DNA from: Agroathelia rolfsii
Taxonomy: Eukaryota; Basidiomycota; Agaricomycetes; Amylocorticiales; Amylocorticiaceae
Direction: 5' to 3'
Length of the DNA: 64,000 bases
Assembly: GCA_018343915.1 (NCBI GenBank)
Contig: JABRWF010000002.1
Location: 1,798,001 to 1,862,000, forward strand
The first letter of the stretch is position 1. The number at the start of each line of letters is the position of its first letter. The position numbers were made by a program, and so were the translations under genes. A model generated the notes under the pieces. That model saw only the letters and a list, made by a program, of their open reading frames with translations, was not told where the DNA came from and did not search any database. Below are positions 1-10,639 of the stretch, piece after piece.

Positions 1-1
1 T

Positions 2-1849
2 TTTTCCGAAAACGCTTCTCAGAGGCTGCTTCCCGAACAACAGAAACAGGTCATAAAGGTAATAGTTGCTTCGGTATCATATTAAGCTGCCATGCTCATG
101 TATTTTTCCAAGAGCGAAAAAGCATTAAGGGAGCTATCCAAGCTCGAATGTGACATTTGTACCGCCGATATTGAGAATTTCTATGATCTTTCACATGATA
201 TCGTGCAGCGTAATCAGAAACTCTTGAATTTGGCTAGCAACCACCCACAGGGCTCCAAATTAATTGCGACAGGGAGAGTTGTGGTTCTTAGGGATAGCGT
301 AAGCACTACTCCGCCTTTTGCAGCACATGGATTTTCATATGATTATGTCGTAGCACTTCAAAAGAGGAAATGCTGCTGTAGTTTTGAAAGCTGCCCCTGT
401 CCTGGCCACTGATGGAGTCAAGGACAAATCAAAGAGATTCTTTGTTCTTGCCCTTGTTGATGAAGAAATCAAGTCCAGCAAACCTAGTGAGTGACATCAA
501 TAGTTTTTAATAATTTCCGTCTTATCAAGGTTGTTATAGATATTAATGCAGAGCCCGTGCCTCCCATGTGGCCTCCATCGCCAGAGTTGCTCCTCGTAGC
601 GGATGGAGTTTATGAGTTTACAACTGCGGCACTGAGTAGTTTCGTATTCGTCACTGATCAAACTATTAAGGTGAGAAGAAAGGCTCATTCAGAATTAATC
701 TCGAGTGTTTCAATTATTTTTTTTAGGTGGACGTTACCATGATAGTGGATCAACACCGAATAACGCCTATGCGCGAAGCCATCAAAGCCTTGGATACCTT
801 GATTCATGAATGGATAGATGCCGGCCACATCCCAGAGGTTGATTGGTCGAAGTTCCGTTCTTTGGACTTCCAGGAAACCATGACGACGAGGAATGGGTTG
901 CAGAAGAAACGGGAGCAATGTACTTGTGTCACTTGCCCTAACTTTGATAATCACGTGGGTATTGCTTCCCCTTTTTACTGAATATATGCGCTGAAATGCA
1001 TTGATTGCAATATAAAGTATCTTCAGAAACATGAAGAAAAACGGCTTGTGGCTCAAATAGCTCAATTGAAGCTCGCGTTGTCGGATCAAAATTTGGAATT
1101 GATCCCGGATTACGAACAACGTATTGATGTTCTCAAAGAACTCAAGTTTATTGACGACAATTCTACTGTGCTGCTCAAGGGCCGAGTGGCATGCGAGGTA
1201 TTGTTTATTTTATGAACCAAATTACAGAGCAATTGACTATATTCTTGTTGCTAGATAAACACGGCTCATGAGCTGATATTGACGGAGCTTATCCTGGAAA
1301 ACACTCTCGCAGGCTATGAGCCTGAAGAAGTCGTTGCACTGTTATCATGCTTTGTGTTCCAAGAAAAAACGGACGTCGAACCAGTCATCCCCCCGAGATT
1401 AGAAGAAGGAAAAGCGGCCATCGAGTCTATAAGCGATCGCGTTGGTCGTGTTCAGGACTATCACAAAGTTGCGAGCGAAGATTTCCGATCCGTGCTCAAG
1501 TTTGGTCTTATGGAAGTTGTCTACGAATGGGCCAAGGGCATGGTAACTATTCTTTAATTTGTTACCTTATGATCAAGGCTATTGACTCCGACATAGCCCT
1601 TTGAACAGATTACTGCGCTAACGGATGTTGCAGAGGGAACAATAGTCCGAGTTATCACTCGATTGGATGAAGCCTGTCGAGAAGTCCGAGATGCTGCACG
1701 AGTCATTGGAGATGCAGAGCTGTTCAAGAAGATGGAAGAGGCTCAAGCCAAAATCAAGCGTGATAGTATGTCTCACTTTGGCTCACGCACAGCTATCTTG
1801 CTTATGATAACCACACACAGTTGTTTTTGCTGCCAGCCTGTATTTCTAG
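2..1849 (+). CDS. SKI2: Ski2-type DExH RNA helicase, C-terminal part (5' truncated by window)
   Basis: Only the 3' part of the gene lies in the window: the insertion (arch) region and the C-terminal DSHCT helical domain of a Ski2/Mtr4-family helicase, which feeds RNA to the cytoplasmic exosome as part of the Ski complex. About nine exons can be joined in frame; borders I could place include 2-58, 113-298 and 354-486. The first exon reads [16 protein letters not shown], as in the arch. A later one carries CTCVTCPNF. The end is an A of 'AAGCGTGATA' spliced over a 70-nt intron to 'TTGTTTTTGCTGCC', giving [12 protein letters not shown] and a stop at 1847-1849. The IVFAASLY ending favours Ski2 over Mtr4. 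The helicase core is upstream of the window, so ATPase motifs cannot be checked. Confidence 0.88.
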
Positions 1850-1903
1850 ACCTTAATTGCTGCCAAGTACCGATGGATTTGTCTTCTTTCCCATATTTTT
1901 AGG

Positions 1904-1977
1904 GGCCAATGAGGCCCTAAGGATATGATAACGGGTAAGGCAAGGTTCCGTATGATGATCGTCCCCCAAAAGAGAAA
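1904..1977 (+). pseudogene. Relic of an ADH terminal exon
   Basis: This stretch matches the last ~64 nt of the four downstream ADH genes (the part encoding ANEAYE..MITGKARFRAVIVP) with substitutions, a 1-nt shift and in-frame stops. It begins right after an ...ATTTTTAG that looks like the old intron acceptor. It lies only 55 nt behind the Ski2 stop. It is therefore a dead fifth copy, cut down to its final exon, and probably lies within the Ski2 3' UTR. Confidence 0.8.
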
Positions 1978-2687
1978 CAGCAGAGGAAGAATAAATAAAT
2001 CAAATAAATAAAAATTGAAGCTGTTATTGAAACTTGGTAAACAATAGATGCTTTTATATGCGTGAAAAAGAGAGACCTTGTCTATTTTTTAATAAAATCG
2101 GACTATCACTATAGTACTATCCACCAATTCCGGTCTCAGGTGAGCGAAGTGAACTATCGCAGTCTGCCTCCGGGAGACTAGCTAGCTCCCCGGTGTTATA
2201 TTTCTTCTAACTGAGATATCTAAGTCTCGACCGTAGTTCCAGATTCGTTCTGCCGCTTCTGCGCATAATACCAACGTCATTATGGCTGAAGCTTTAGTCC
2301 GATCGTAGATGACGTACTTATCAGTGCCACTTAAACACGATCGAATGCGTTATACCGCCGGTGGATGACCCAGCAGCATTCAGATGAAAACTTTTAAATC
2401 CAGCTTTGAGTTTGAGGATGGAACAACGGGTGAAATTTCGTACAGTGAAAAAAAAAATCCATCACATAAACAAGAAACTAAAGCATGTCAATCATTACTC
2501 TGGTGTGGCAACTGCTGATCACGGATTTGATTTCAATGGTTCGTCAACCATGTTAAGCATGGTTTTATCACATATTCGATACAGCGTCATTCACTCCATA
2601 AGAAAACCATGTGCCCGGAATCAACATCATTAGTCTATGGATCATGAATCATGCACCATGACGAACGCTTACAGATAAATAGAAGAT
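1978..2687. other. Non-coding spacer upstream of ADH copy 1
   Basis: No gene is supported here. The stretch from about 2100 to 2700 is diverged but clearly related to 13440-14090 upstream of ADH copy 4: shared blocks include the 'gagatat.taagtctc' and 'aaatgacgta.ctatc' type strings and the 'ggatggaac.ac' block. Copies 1 and 4 thus carry one promoter type, and copies 2 and 3 another. Confidence 0.6.
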
Positions 2688-2720
2688 GGCACAATCTAGA
2701 CCACTACCGTGGTATAAAAG
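2688..2720 (+). promoter_or_regulatory. ADH1 core promoter: conserved GGCACAATC module plus TATA box
   Basis: GGCACAATCTAGACCAC lies at 2688-2704 and TATAAAAG at 2713-2720, 61 nt before the ATG. The same module recurs before all four ADH genes, and an ACAGATAA string (a WGATAR GATA-type match) sits just upstream. The role is inferred from conservation and spacing. Confidence 0.65.
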
Positions 2721-2780
2721 TTTGCAGATGACTTGAATAACATATTCAAATTCCCCATCCTATCCTACAGTATAATCCTC

Positions 2781-4252
2781 ATGCCGACTATCGTACCCAA
2801 GACGTTCAAAGCTGCTACTTTCACCGAGAAGGGTAAAAATCTGTCTCTGGTAGACCTTCCCTGGAAGGATCCTGAGCCTGGACAGATTGTTGTGAAAGTA
2901 CTTGCATGTGGTGTATGCCGCAGTGACCAAATAGTCCAGGAGCAGCAGATGCCCACTGGTCTGCCCAGAGTGCCTGGACACGAGATTGTTGGAAACGTGG
3001 TAGCCGTTGGACCTGGAGAAAAACTTTGGAAGGTGGGTAGTGCACAGGGATTTACAGTTTGAAGTTACTGAATCGTGCTATCACATTGATCTGATAGGAA
3101 GGTGACCGAGTTGGTGGCGGATGGCATGGTGAGTTGCTGTGGAAGCCCCTGGAATTGCGCTGCTACCGATGGACATCATATTGCAGGCGGTCATTGCGGT
3201 GCATGTATACCATGCAGACAGGGTCAGTTTGTCCTGTGTCATAATGAGGTACGACCCTCTCCAGCTACATTCTCAAGACGATGCTGATTTGCAAGGGTTA
3301 TAGAAAGTTAATGGTTAATACTCCCATCAGCATTTGTAAAAATATGCATTTGTTGATGTTTTTATTATCATCAAATAGGCGTATCCATGGATGGCGGATA
3401 TGCGGAATATGTGACGCTCAGCAGCGAGGCTGTTGCGCGCATCCCTGTCGACGTTGACCCAGCTGAGGCAGCGCCCTTACTATGTGCTGGTGTCACTGTA
3501 TTCAGTGCGTATCTCACTGCGCAAACCAAAGAGCGACATTTTTTATGCTTACATCTATCATGCAATAGACTCCGTGCGTCATATGAACGTACTTGCTGGA
3601 GAAATCGTTGCCGTGCAAGGAATCGGGTAGGCACCCTCTATTCAAGTTAATACTCAAATCAACCGATCAGTAATAGCAACACTTGTGCAGCGGCCTTGGC
3701 CACCTCGCTATCCAGTTCTGCCGCGCTATGGGCTACCGTACCGTCGCCCTTTCCACCTCAAGCGCCAAAGAATCCCTAGCTCGCGAGCTCGGTGCCCACG
3801 ACTACATTAATGGATCCCAAGAGTCACAAGCGGAGGCACTCCAGAAGCTCGGCGGTGCCAAGCTCATTGTCTGTACGGCACCCTCGGCTGATATTGTCGA
3901 AGTGCTCGTCAATGGACTTGCACACGACGGCGTGCTGTTGTTGCTCGGGCTGGTACCTGAGCTCAAGATCCCTGGCAGTGCGTGTACTTTCCGATTCTGA
4001 AAGAGAGTGATGTAATAGATGTGTGGTACTGATGCTACTTTTGCATTATTTGCAGTTCCAATGGTACAAAAGCGCCTGAGCGTCCGTGGATGGCCCTGCG
4101 GAACAGCCGAGGATAGTCAGGACACTGTAGAGTTCGCACAGGTGACGGGAGTGCGCTGTCGTATCGACAAGTTCCCACTCGATAAGGCCAACGAGGCCTA
4201 CGAAAGCATGATCACGGGAAAGGCAAGGTTCCGCGCGGTAATTGTTCCCTGA
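2781..4252 (+). CDS. Zinc-dependent alcohol dehydrogenase, tandem copy 1
   Basis: Medium-chain zinc alcohol dehydrogenase, 340 aa, interconverting alcohols and aldehydes/ketones with a nicotinamide cofactor; probably cytosolic, no targeting signal seen. Exons: 2781-3032, 3098-3128, 3187-3248, 3304-3313 (10 nt), 3379-3504, 3569-3626, 3691-3977, 4056-4252. Catalytic zinc ligands are C46 (in CGVCRSD), H67 (in PGHE) and C154. The structural zinc is held by C98, C101, C104 and C112. The nucleotide fold has GIGGLG at 178-183. The second strand ends in S201 where NAD enzymes usually have Asp, so NADP(H) is possible. Residue 47 is Arg. The start is MPTIVPK, equivalent to the other copies. The substrate is not readable from sequence. 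Confidence 0.95.
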
Positions 4253-5480
4253 AGGGACAGAGAGACAGAATAATTGATGAAATGTGAAGAATTGGTGTCT
4301 TTGTACCTTTTTGCATTATAATATCTCAAACCAAAATATAATCGACGAGTACCGTATGAAACTCATGGTTTGGAGACGGATTGGATTGCTGAAGCAAGCG
4401 AGAAGCGGCTAAGTGGCTTGCAAGCCGCTTTATTAGTATCGCCTCACGGTTGCTTCGGGTTCAGCTTGATGTATTCATAGCAAGCTCTAAATTGACAGGT
4501 TTGAATGCTAGATTTCTTTTGAATACTGTTCGACCGCGAGAAAGACTTACAGCGGATAATGATTGCTTATATTGACGAGTATATTACCGCTCAACTTCAT
4601 TGCATAAAATTGAGGTAGCAGCATTGTTGACCTAGGATCATCGTCCCTTGAGCAAAACTCGCGTACATTTGGTCACTATCGCCACTTCGAGAAATGACGA
4701 TAGCTTGTTTACGGATAAATGAAGATCGATGACCTCCAGTGCATCAATATGCATCAATGTTCGCGTCCGAGTCAGGATAGATTATCAGCAGATCATGGTC
4801 GTACAGAGAGTTTGATATTCCCAGTAATTGTCCTAGGCAAGCTTCAGAGGAAATACTTTAAGGTATTTGCAGGTTTATAAGATGGACAGATGGCCATTGA
4901 GCTTGACGGCCTTATCCAATCGCGTTTCACGAGTTTTATAAACAACTTTATCACCTACCCATTAGAACGAGTCAATGGAGAAAGCCTTTAACAAACCAAA
5001 ATTCTCTCCCTATTTTTTTTATTTTAAAACAGCCTATAATATGATTGGAGAACGAGATAATACCGACATTAAGAGTCGCTGCCTAATGTCTTCCACCCTG
5101 GTCGCGTATTGAAATATAAAGCATGTCCCGGACTCGGAGGTGGCATCCAGGCAGAGTGACCCGGACAAATTCCTCAAGTCAGTGAAAGCAGGCACAAACA
5201 GTAGCACATACAAACAAAAGAAAACAAACATCCACCGTAGAGGTCCATTTTTCCCATTCTCTAAGCCCTCCCCCCACACACTGAGATTTGTACTAGTACT
5301 ACTGCGGTGCATCGAAGAATGGATGTCAATATTTCAAGTTAGCGGCTGTAAGCCTCAAACTGGGCTACTATGTCTCATTAGGTTACGACAAGGATGTATA
5401 GGTTTCAAATCGTCAAGTTGAGAGAGAGTCGATCGTAGTAAATGCATCAATGCGCATCAACCATTGGAGTTCCGAATTAA
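4253..5480. other. ADH1-ADH2 spacer, upstream part
   Basis: No intact gene. It holds the EED-tail relic at 4633-4830 (listed separately). From there to about 5480 it is homologous to the ADH2-ADH3 spacer from about 8390 onward, for example 'ttgacggcc.tatccaatcgcgtt', 'aataccgacatta', 'gtcttccaccct' and 'cctcattaggtt'. It therefore represents the version of the spacer without the three insertions found in the other copy. Confidence 0.65.
4633..4830 (-). pseudogene. Decayed fragment of EED-like gene 3' exon, behind ADH1
   Basis: The sequence 'aggatcatcgtc.cttgagcaaa..cg.gtacat.tggtcactatcgccac' through 'tcaggatagattatcagcagatcatggtcgtaca' parallels the intact EED-like last exon near 16090-16330, with large internal deletions and no reading frame. 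It lies in the same orientation relative to the upstream ADH as the intact gene does to ADH4. Confidence 0.7.
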
Positions 5481-5956
5481 AAGTCGCCCCACCGAAAATA
5501 GCATATCCAATACTATGTGGCTGACCCGTGAACATGATCAAATACGCATATACCGGATTATCGCTGGTGAATCGTAGAGTGACAGGAGTATTTGTCTTAC
5601 AAATGCAGCTTTGAAGATGGGATAACTAGCAGATTTCGGGCCAGAGAGAAAAACTCGGTATACATACTAAAAAAAAAAAAAAAGAAAAACTGTCTGATCA
5701 ACTTTGCCAAGATCAAATCCATATGCCAGCGATTGTTCATCAAATAAATGTCAATAGTGTGTCAAGTAATGACGTTATCAACGCCCGAGTCACTGCGTGT
5801 ATGCTCTGCAAGTAGATCGCGCGCCTGACATTGACGCCACCAGCTTGAGCTTCTGCACTAGTACTAGTGTCATCATAGGCTAGCATGCACTTACAGATAA
5901 CAGGCACAATCTGGACCACTAGTACGGCTCCTTACTGTGTCCAAACAGTATAAAAG
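5481..5956 (+). promoter_or_regulatory. ADH2 upstream region with conserved module and TATA box
   Basis: GGCACAATCTGGACCAC is at 5903-5919 and TATAAAAG at 5949-5956, 61 nt before the ATG, with ACAGATAA just upstream of the module. The last ~80 nt before the start are almost identical to the ADH3 promoter, indicating very recent duplication or conversion. A poly(A) run lies near 5670. Confidence 0.65.
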
Positions 5957-6016
5957 GTCAGATATCACTGGGGTAACATATTCCAGTTCCTCATCTTGTC
6001 TCACATCAACACTCTC

Positions 6017-7497
6017 ATGCCAATCATTGTACCTAAGACATTCAAAGCCGCTACTTTCACCGAGAAGGGCAAGGATCTATCCCTGGTAGACCTTCCTTGG
6101 AAGGATCCCGAGCCAGGGCAGATCGTTGTGAAAGTGCTGGCGTGTGGTGTATGCCACAGTGATATAGTGGTTCGAGAACAGCTTGTGCCTTCTGGTTTGC
6201 CTAGAGTTCCTGGACATGAGATTGTTGGGGATGTGGTGGCCGTTGGTCCCGGAGAAAAGCTTTGGAAGGTGTGTACTGATCGTGGATAGGAATTTACTAC
6301 TTTAAATTGCTGAATCAAATTGTTTTGATAGGAAGGCGATCGAGTTGGTGGCGGATGGCATGGTGGGTTGGGATGCAGCCTTAGATATAGAACGCAGCCT
6401 CTAACAAACACCTTGTTGCAGGTGGTCATTGCGGTATATGTGTACCGTGTAGACAGGGCCACTTTGTCCTGTGTCACAATCAGGTATGGCTTCCCCTCAA
6501 TATATTCTCAAGGCAGTGCTGATCGGCAAGGACTACAGAAAATCAACGGTTAGTTCTCATAGATGTCCGTACAATACAAATGTCTATGATACTAAGTATA
6601 TGCATATCTTAATAGGTATATTCATGGACGGTGGATATGCGGAATATGTAACGCTCAACAGCGAAGCCGTCGCGCGCATTCCCGTTGAGGTTGATCCGGC
6701 TGAGGCGGCGCCCCTGCTCTGTGCCGGTGTCACCGTATTCAGTGCGTATCTCATTGTGTAAATCAAATAGCGACGTTTTTTATGCTTGCATATACCGTGC
6801 AACAGACTCTGTTCGCCACATGAACGTACTTTCCGGAGAAATCGTTGCTGTGCAAGGAATTGGGTAAGCATTCACAGTCATCTCTTCATGTCAATGCACT
6901 AATCATTGACTGATTAATATCAACAATACCTATGTAGCGGTCTCGGCCACCTTGCTATCCAGTTCTGTCGCTCTATGGGCTATCGCACCGTCGCACTCTC
7001 CTCCTCAAGCGCCAAAGAGTCCCTTGCGCGCGAGCTCGGTGCCCATGACTACATCGACGGATCCAAAGTGTCTCAAGTAGAAGCACTTCAGAAGCTCGGT
7101 GGTGCCAAACTCATCGTCTGCACAGCACCATCGGCTGATATTGTCGAAGTGCTCGTCAATGGACTTGCACACGACGGTGTGCTGTTGTTGCTCGGAATGG
7201 TGCCTGAGCTCAAGATCCCCGGTGGTGCGTGTTTTATCTGATTGCAAAGGAGAGATGTAAGGTTGATGTATAATGCTGATTCTTTTTTTTTTTTTTGTAG
7301 TTCCAATCATACAGAAGCGCCTGAGCGTCCGAGGATGGCCCTCTGGAACGGCCTTAGATAGCCAGGAAACCGTCGAATTTGCACAGGTTACGGGAGTACG
7401 TTGTCGCATTGAGAAGTTCTCGCTTGAGAAGGCCAACGAGGCCTATGAGCGCATGATCACGGGCAAGGCAAGGTTTCGTGCCGTGATCGTTCCCTAA
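6017..7497 (+). CDS. Zinc-dependent alcohol dehydrogenase, tandem copy 2
   Basis: 340-aa paralogue with the same eight exons: 6017-6268, 6332-6362, 6422-6483, 6539-6548 (10-nt microexon, KIN+G), 6616-6741, 6806-6863, 6938-7224, 7301-7497. Catalytic zinc motifs (CGVCHSD, PGHE, LLCAG), the four-Cys structural zinc lobe and GIGGLG are all kept, so it should be active. Residue 47 is His, unlike copies 1 and 3. Its 5' half, introns included, is nearly identical to copy 3, while its last exon (IPIIQKRLSVRG) is closer to copy 1. The last intron ends in a run of about 15 T. Start chosen as MPIIVPK by alignment with the others. Confidence 0.95.
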
Positions 7498-7720
7498 ATT
7501 AAGACAATGAAGGAATGGAGGAACGGAAGAATGGATAAAAGTAAATGGAAAAATTTAGGGAATCGTCGTTTTTATATATTTGCACATCATAAAGCCTCAC
7601 ACGAAGCCAATATATGTGCCGAAGACATAAAGAAGAAAGAGAAACTTCCTTGTTTACTTCATTTTTTGAGTGCAACCCGGACGCACAGCCGACTATATGC
7701 CAACAAACATACCATCACTT
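7498..7720. other. ADH2 3' flank
   Basis: Short AT-rich 3' flank with no gene. It matches the ADH3 flank at 12584-12770 and the ADH4 flank at 15622-15757 ('gaagacataaagaagaaagag.. cttccttgtttactt'), so the duplicated unit runs on unbroken past the ADH stop. Confidence 0.6.
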
Positions 7721-8240
7721 AAGCCCATCTCACATGCCTCGATGCGCCCTACCGATGTATTAGTATCATTGCTTTGAGGCAAGCTACCGCAGCCATTGGC
7801 ATTACTCAAATCCCTCCCTTTACCCTTAGACTTAGGGTTGTTAATAGGCGGTACAAGTTACGGCACTCCGTCGACCAGCCTCAAATCGCAAGCAACATAC
7901 GCCGGCACAAAAAACGGCAGGTGAGCCAGATCACCATTAAGCATCATGATCCTGTTGTCTTCACTTTCATTGCTATCTTTTTTAATGCTAAGGGATCCAG
8001 GATCATCGTTCCCTGACCAAATCCGTATGCATTCAATCATCACTGCCACTTTGTTTCCTTCCATCCCAGCTTCTCCAAACAATGAAGAGGAAACGCCCAC
8101 AAGAAATAGTGGCGGCTTGTTCACGGGTAATTGCATGATGTTAAATATCCATAGCCCGCGTCCGGGTCAGGATAGATTATCAGCGAGTCATGGTGCAAAG
8201 GATTTGGCATACACGGCAATCAGCCGAAGCGAGCTTCAGA
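7721..8240 (-). pseudogene. Decayed copy of EED-like gene 3' exon, behind ADH2 (first)
   Basis: Colinear with 15815-16360 of the intact EED-like gene. Matched blocks include 'accacttaagccca..cacatgcctcgatgcgc', 'ttaataggcggtacaagtt.cggcac', 'gaccagcctc' and 'gtggcggcttgttcacgggta'. On the minus strand these correspond to the regions encoding GLSGG, PPIN and NKPPPF. Frameshifts and stops break the frame. It is only a 3' fragment; the WD40 repeats are missing. Confidence 0.8.
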
Positions 8241-8339
8241 GATAGCCCCGTAGGTAGATGTACTTTCAGTATCTTATAACGGATAGATGATCGTTGGATT
8301 TGACAGCCCCATGTGTTTGCATTCCAGTCACATGTTCAA

Positions 8340-8700
8340 CCCAGGATCATTCAATGCACAAAATTAAGGTAGCAATATTATTAACTCAGGACCATCATTT
8401 CTTGAGCAAAATTCGGGTACATTCGGCCACTACCACCACCTCGAGAAATGACGATGACTTGTTTACGAGTAAGTGACGATCGATAACCTACAGTACATCA
8501 TTGTTTGCGTCCAGGCCAGGATAGATTATCAGAGGATCATGGTCATACGGAGGGTTTAATACTCTCTGTGATTGTCCTAAGCAAGCTTTAGAGAAAATAT
8601 TTTGAGTAGAGGTATTTCTATGTTTATAAGGTGGACAAATAGCCGTTGAGTTTGACGGCCCTATCCAATCGCGTTCCAGGAGTTCAAACCAGAATCATGA
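8340..8700 (-). pseudogene. Second EED-tail fragment plus spacer block behind ADH2
   Basis: A second, shorter relic follows directly. 'aggaccatcatttcttgagcaaaattcgggtacattcggccactaccaccacctcgagaaatgacgat' parallels 4633-4830 far better than it does the relic just before it. The block then continues into the 'gcaagcttta.aga' and 'ttgacggccctatccaatcgcgtt' spacer, which also has a counterpart near 8215-8310. This implies a further unit here whose ADH gene has been lost. Confidence 0.65.
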
Positions 8701-9350
8701 TGAATACTAGCTTTATCAATAATCTTATCACCTACCGTGCACATAGGAATTGGAATGAGTCAATGTGAGGCCTTCAACAAATAAAAAGCCTCCCTCTATT
8801 CAACAAAAAAAAACAGCTCATAATATTATTGGAGCACGAAACAATACCGACATTAAAAGTAGCTGCCGAACGTCTTCCACCCTAGCCGTGTATTGAGATA
8901 TAACCCTCTAGCTTGCTTATCTGCACTGGCAGGTAGGCTCGACTCCAGCCATTTCTCTTTTTGATTTGACCTATCGCAGGTCTAAGGCCGCCTGTTCCAA
9001 ACCCGTCCAAAAGGCCTCATACGTGCGTTGGGTCTGGGTCGAGACTAATCTGCAAGCCATGTGGTATATACGCCCAGAAAGGCATAAATAAAGCATGTGC
9101 GGAATGGCCCGGCTAAATTCCTTAAGCTTGAGCTCAAGCCTGAGCGCTGAGCCTCTACAGCAGAAGCAGGCCTAAATAGTACCACGCACAAACAAGAGAA
9201 AACATCCCCCGTAGATTTTTTTTTTCCCCTAAAAAAACCCCACTACTAAGATCTGTGCTACTGCGGCGCACCGAGGAATCAATGAAAATATTCAAGTTAA
9301 CAACTGCAAGCCCTAACCTGGGCTAGTACTATGCCTCATTAGGTTGCAAC
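8701..9350. other. ADH2-ADH3 spacer, middle, with ~165-nt insertion
   Basis: No gene seen. The flanks match 4930-5400 of the ADH1 spacer. Between 'attgagatata' and 'aaagcatg' (about 8904-9085) there is extra sequence absent from the ADH1 spacer. I see no clear terminal repeats or open frame in it. Confidence 0.5.
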
Positions 9351-10106
9351 AACAATTTATATCTTTGGCCCTGGCTCATGTGCTGGCTAGGCTAAGATGG
9401 AGCGGCGGTGCAGATGGGGTGAAAGCGCGCAGCGCTTTCCGAGCCCGGCTGGGTAGCGCCTGTGGAGAGATCGAGGCAAGCAGCGATCCCCAAACAGTAG
9501 GAGGGCAGCGACGCAGCGAGCGAGCCTCGGTCCCCATGGGCAGAAAAAGGAGTTGCATGGCTTACTGTAATTTATTTGGTGTTAGCCATTGGTGGCAATG
9601 TGCCTGCGGCATCTGATGTGATGTATACAATCTTTCACCTCTGGTTCAGCCTGAATGTACGGCACTTGGGTTTACACATGTTTGCATGGCCTATAGCCTT
9701 GTTTCTACTCAAGGCCGGCGGCTTGAGCCATGTCTGAAGTCCTCTTTGTGAATGGTAGCACTGTCGAAAGGTGCACAAATTGGTCAAAAGGCCTGCATGA
9801 ATTTCATTAAAAGATGCATAAGTTTGGTCAAAAGACCCATATGAATTTCGTCAATAGATGCGCAAATTGGTCAGCATCAATGATGGCGGCAAAGTCTTTG
9901 TCATGCTTGAAATTTGGACACTTCTCCTTCTCCGAGCAAGTGTCAAGGCCCATTGGCATAGTGTGCATTACAAGCAGTAAAGACAGTAAGGAAAGTATCA
10001 GCAGGTGAAAAACAAGAAAGCGAGCGCGGTCAGTGCTGGCAGCTGCAGAGAGAGAAGGTGCAGCCGCCAGCACCGGCACGCACGGGCCTCCTTGGCGCAA
10101 AGCATC
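9351..10106. mobile_element. ~750-nt insertion relative to the paralogous spacer
   Basis: Compared with 5380-5415, about 750 nt has been inserted between 'acaacaattta' and 'tgaatcgtcaagttgag'. Its 5' half is G+C-rich and its base composition is unlike the surrounding AT-rich spacer. It includes a degenerate ~43-bp tandem repeat (listed separately). No transposase-like frame or obvious terminal inverted repeat was found, so its class is unknown. Confidence 0.45.
9772..9875. repeat. Degenerate ~43-bp tandem repeat, ~2.3 copies
   Basis: The unit begins TGCACAAATTGGTCAAAAG and runs through a GAATTTCATTAAAAGA-type tail. The second copy starts TGCATAAGTTTGGTCAAAAG, and a third partial copy starts TGCGCAAATTGGTCAG. 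It lies inside the 750-nt insertion. Confidence 0.7.
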
Positions 10107-10224
10107 CAGGTCTTGAATCGTCAAGTTGAGGGAAGGTAAGTGCATCAATGCGCATCGGCGATTGCGGCTCCGAGTGGAAACTGTGACCGCAGATGTCATA
10201 TGTAACACTATTACTGGATGACTT

Positions 10225-10625
10225 TCCATGAGACGTATCGTGTTCTATCCAAGTTTTCGAGTCTTATGGCCAAGATACCAGGCCGGCATGTGTCCGCCGC
10301 GTCGACGACTGGATAGGGGAAGGGGGGAGGGGGGAATGCTAAGCGAGTTGCGATTGTTACCCGATTTGAATGGTTTGACCATAGGAGAATCGGGGGTGTC
10401 CAACGGATTGTTTGTGTTCTATCCACTAATGCTGAGATACTACTACTACTACGGTCATCACGCGCCTCGAATGGCCCCAAAACGACATAGGAGCGGATAG
10501 CAGACGCATAGAAGATGTGTCTACGCCGCCAACTCTATGGACATGCAATACATCTTCTATTCACTACTGATGTTTAAAGTTCCCGATAGAACACAGACGG
10601 ATAGAACAAGGCTGGTCCCTATGGA
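10225..10625. mobile_element. ~400-nt insertion bounded by inverted TGTTCTATCC repeats
   Basis: The decamer TGTTCTATCC is at 10241-10250 and 10415-10424. Its reverse complement GGATAGAACA is at 10599-10608, with a nine-base GATAGAACA at 10585-10593. The block is absent from the matching ADH1 spacer (near 5510). Repeats facing inward at both ends suggest a small non-autonomous terminal-inverted-repeat element, although the exact termini and target duplication are not clear. It also contains a short G-rich tract near 10317-10336 and a (TAC) run near 10438. Confidence 0.5.
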
Positions 10626-10639
10626 AAATCACCTACTAT

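Noticed and set aside
9344..9616. Open frame of 90 aa in the ADH2-ADH3 spacer
   Set aside because: It lies inside an insertion, has no recognisable motif, and its composition follows the G+C-rich insert rather than a protein.
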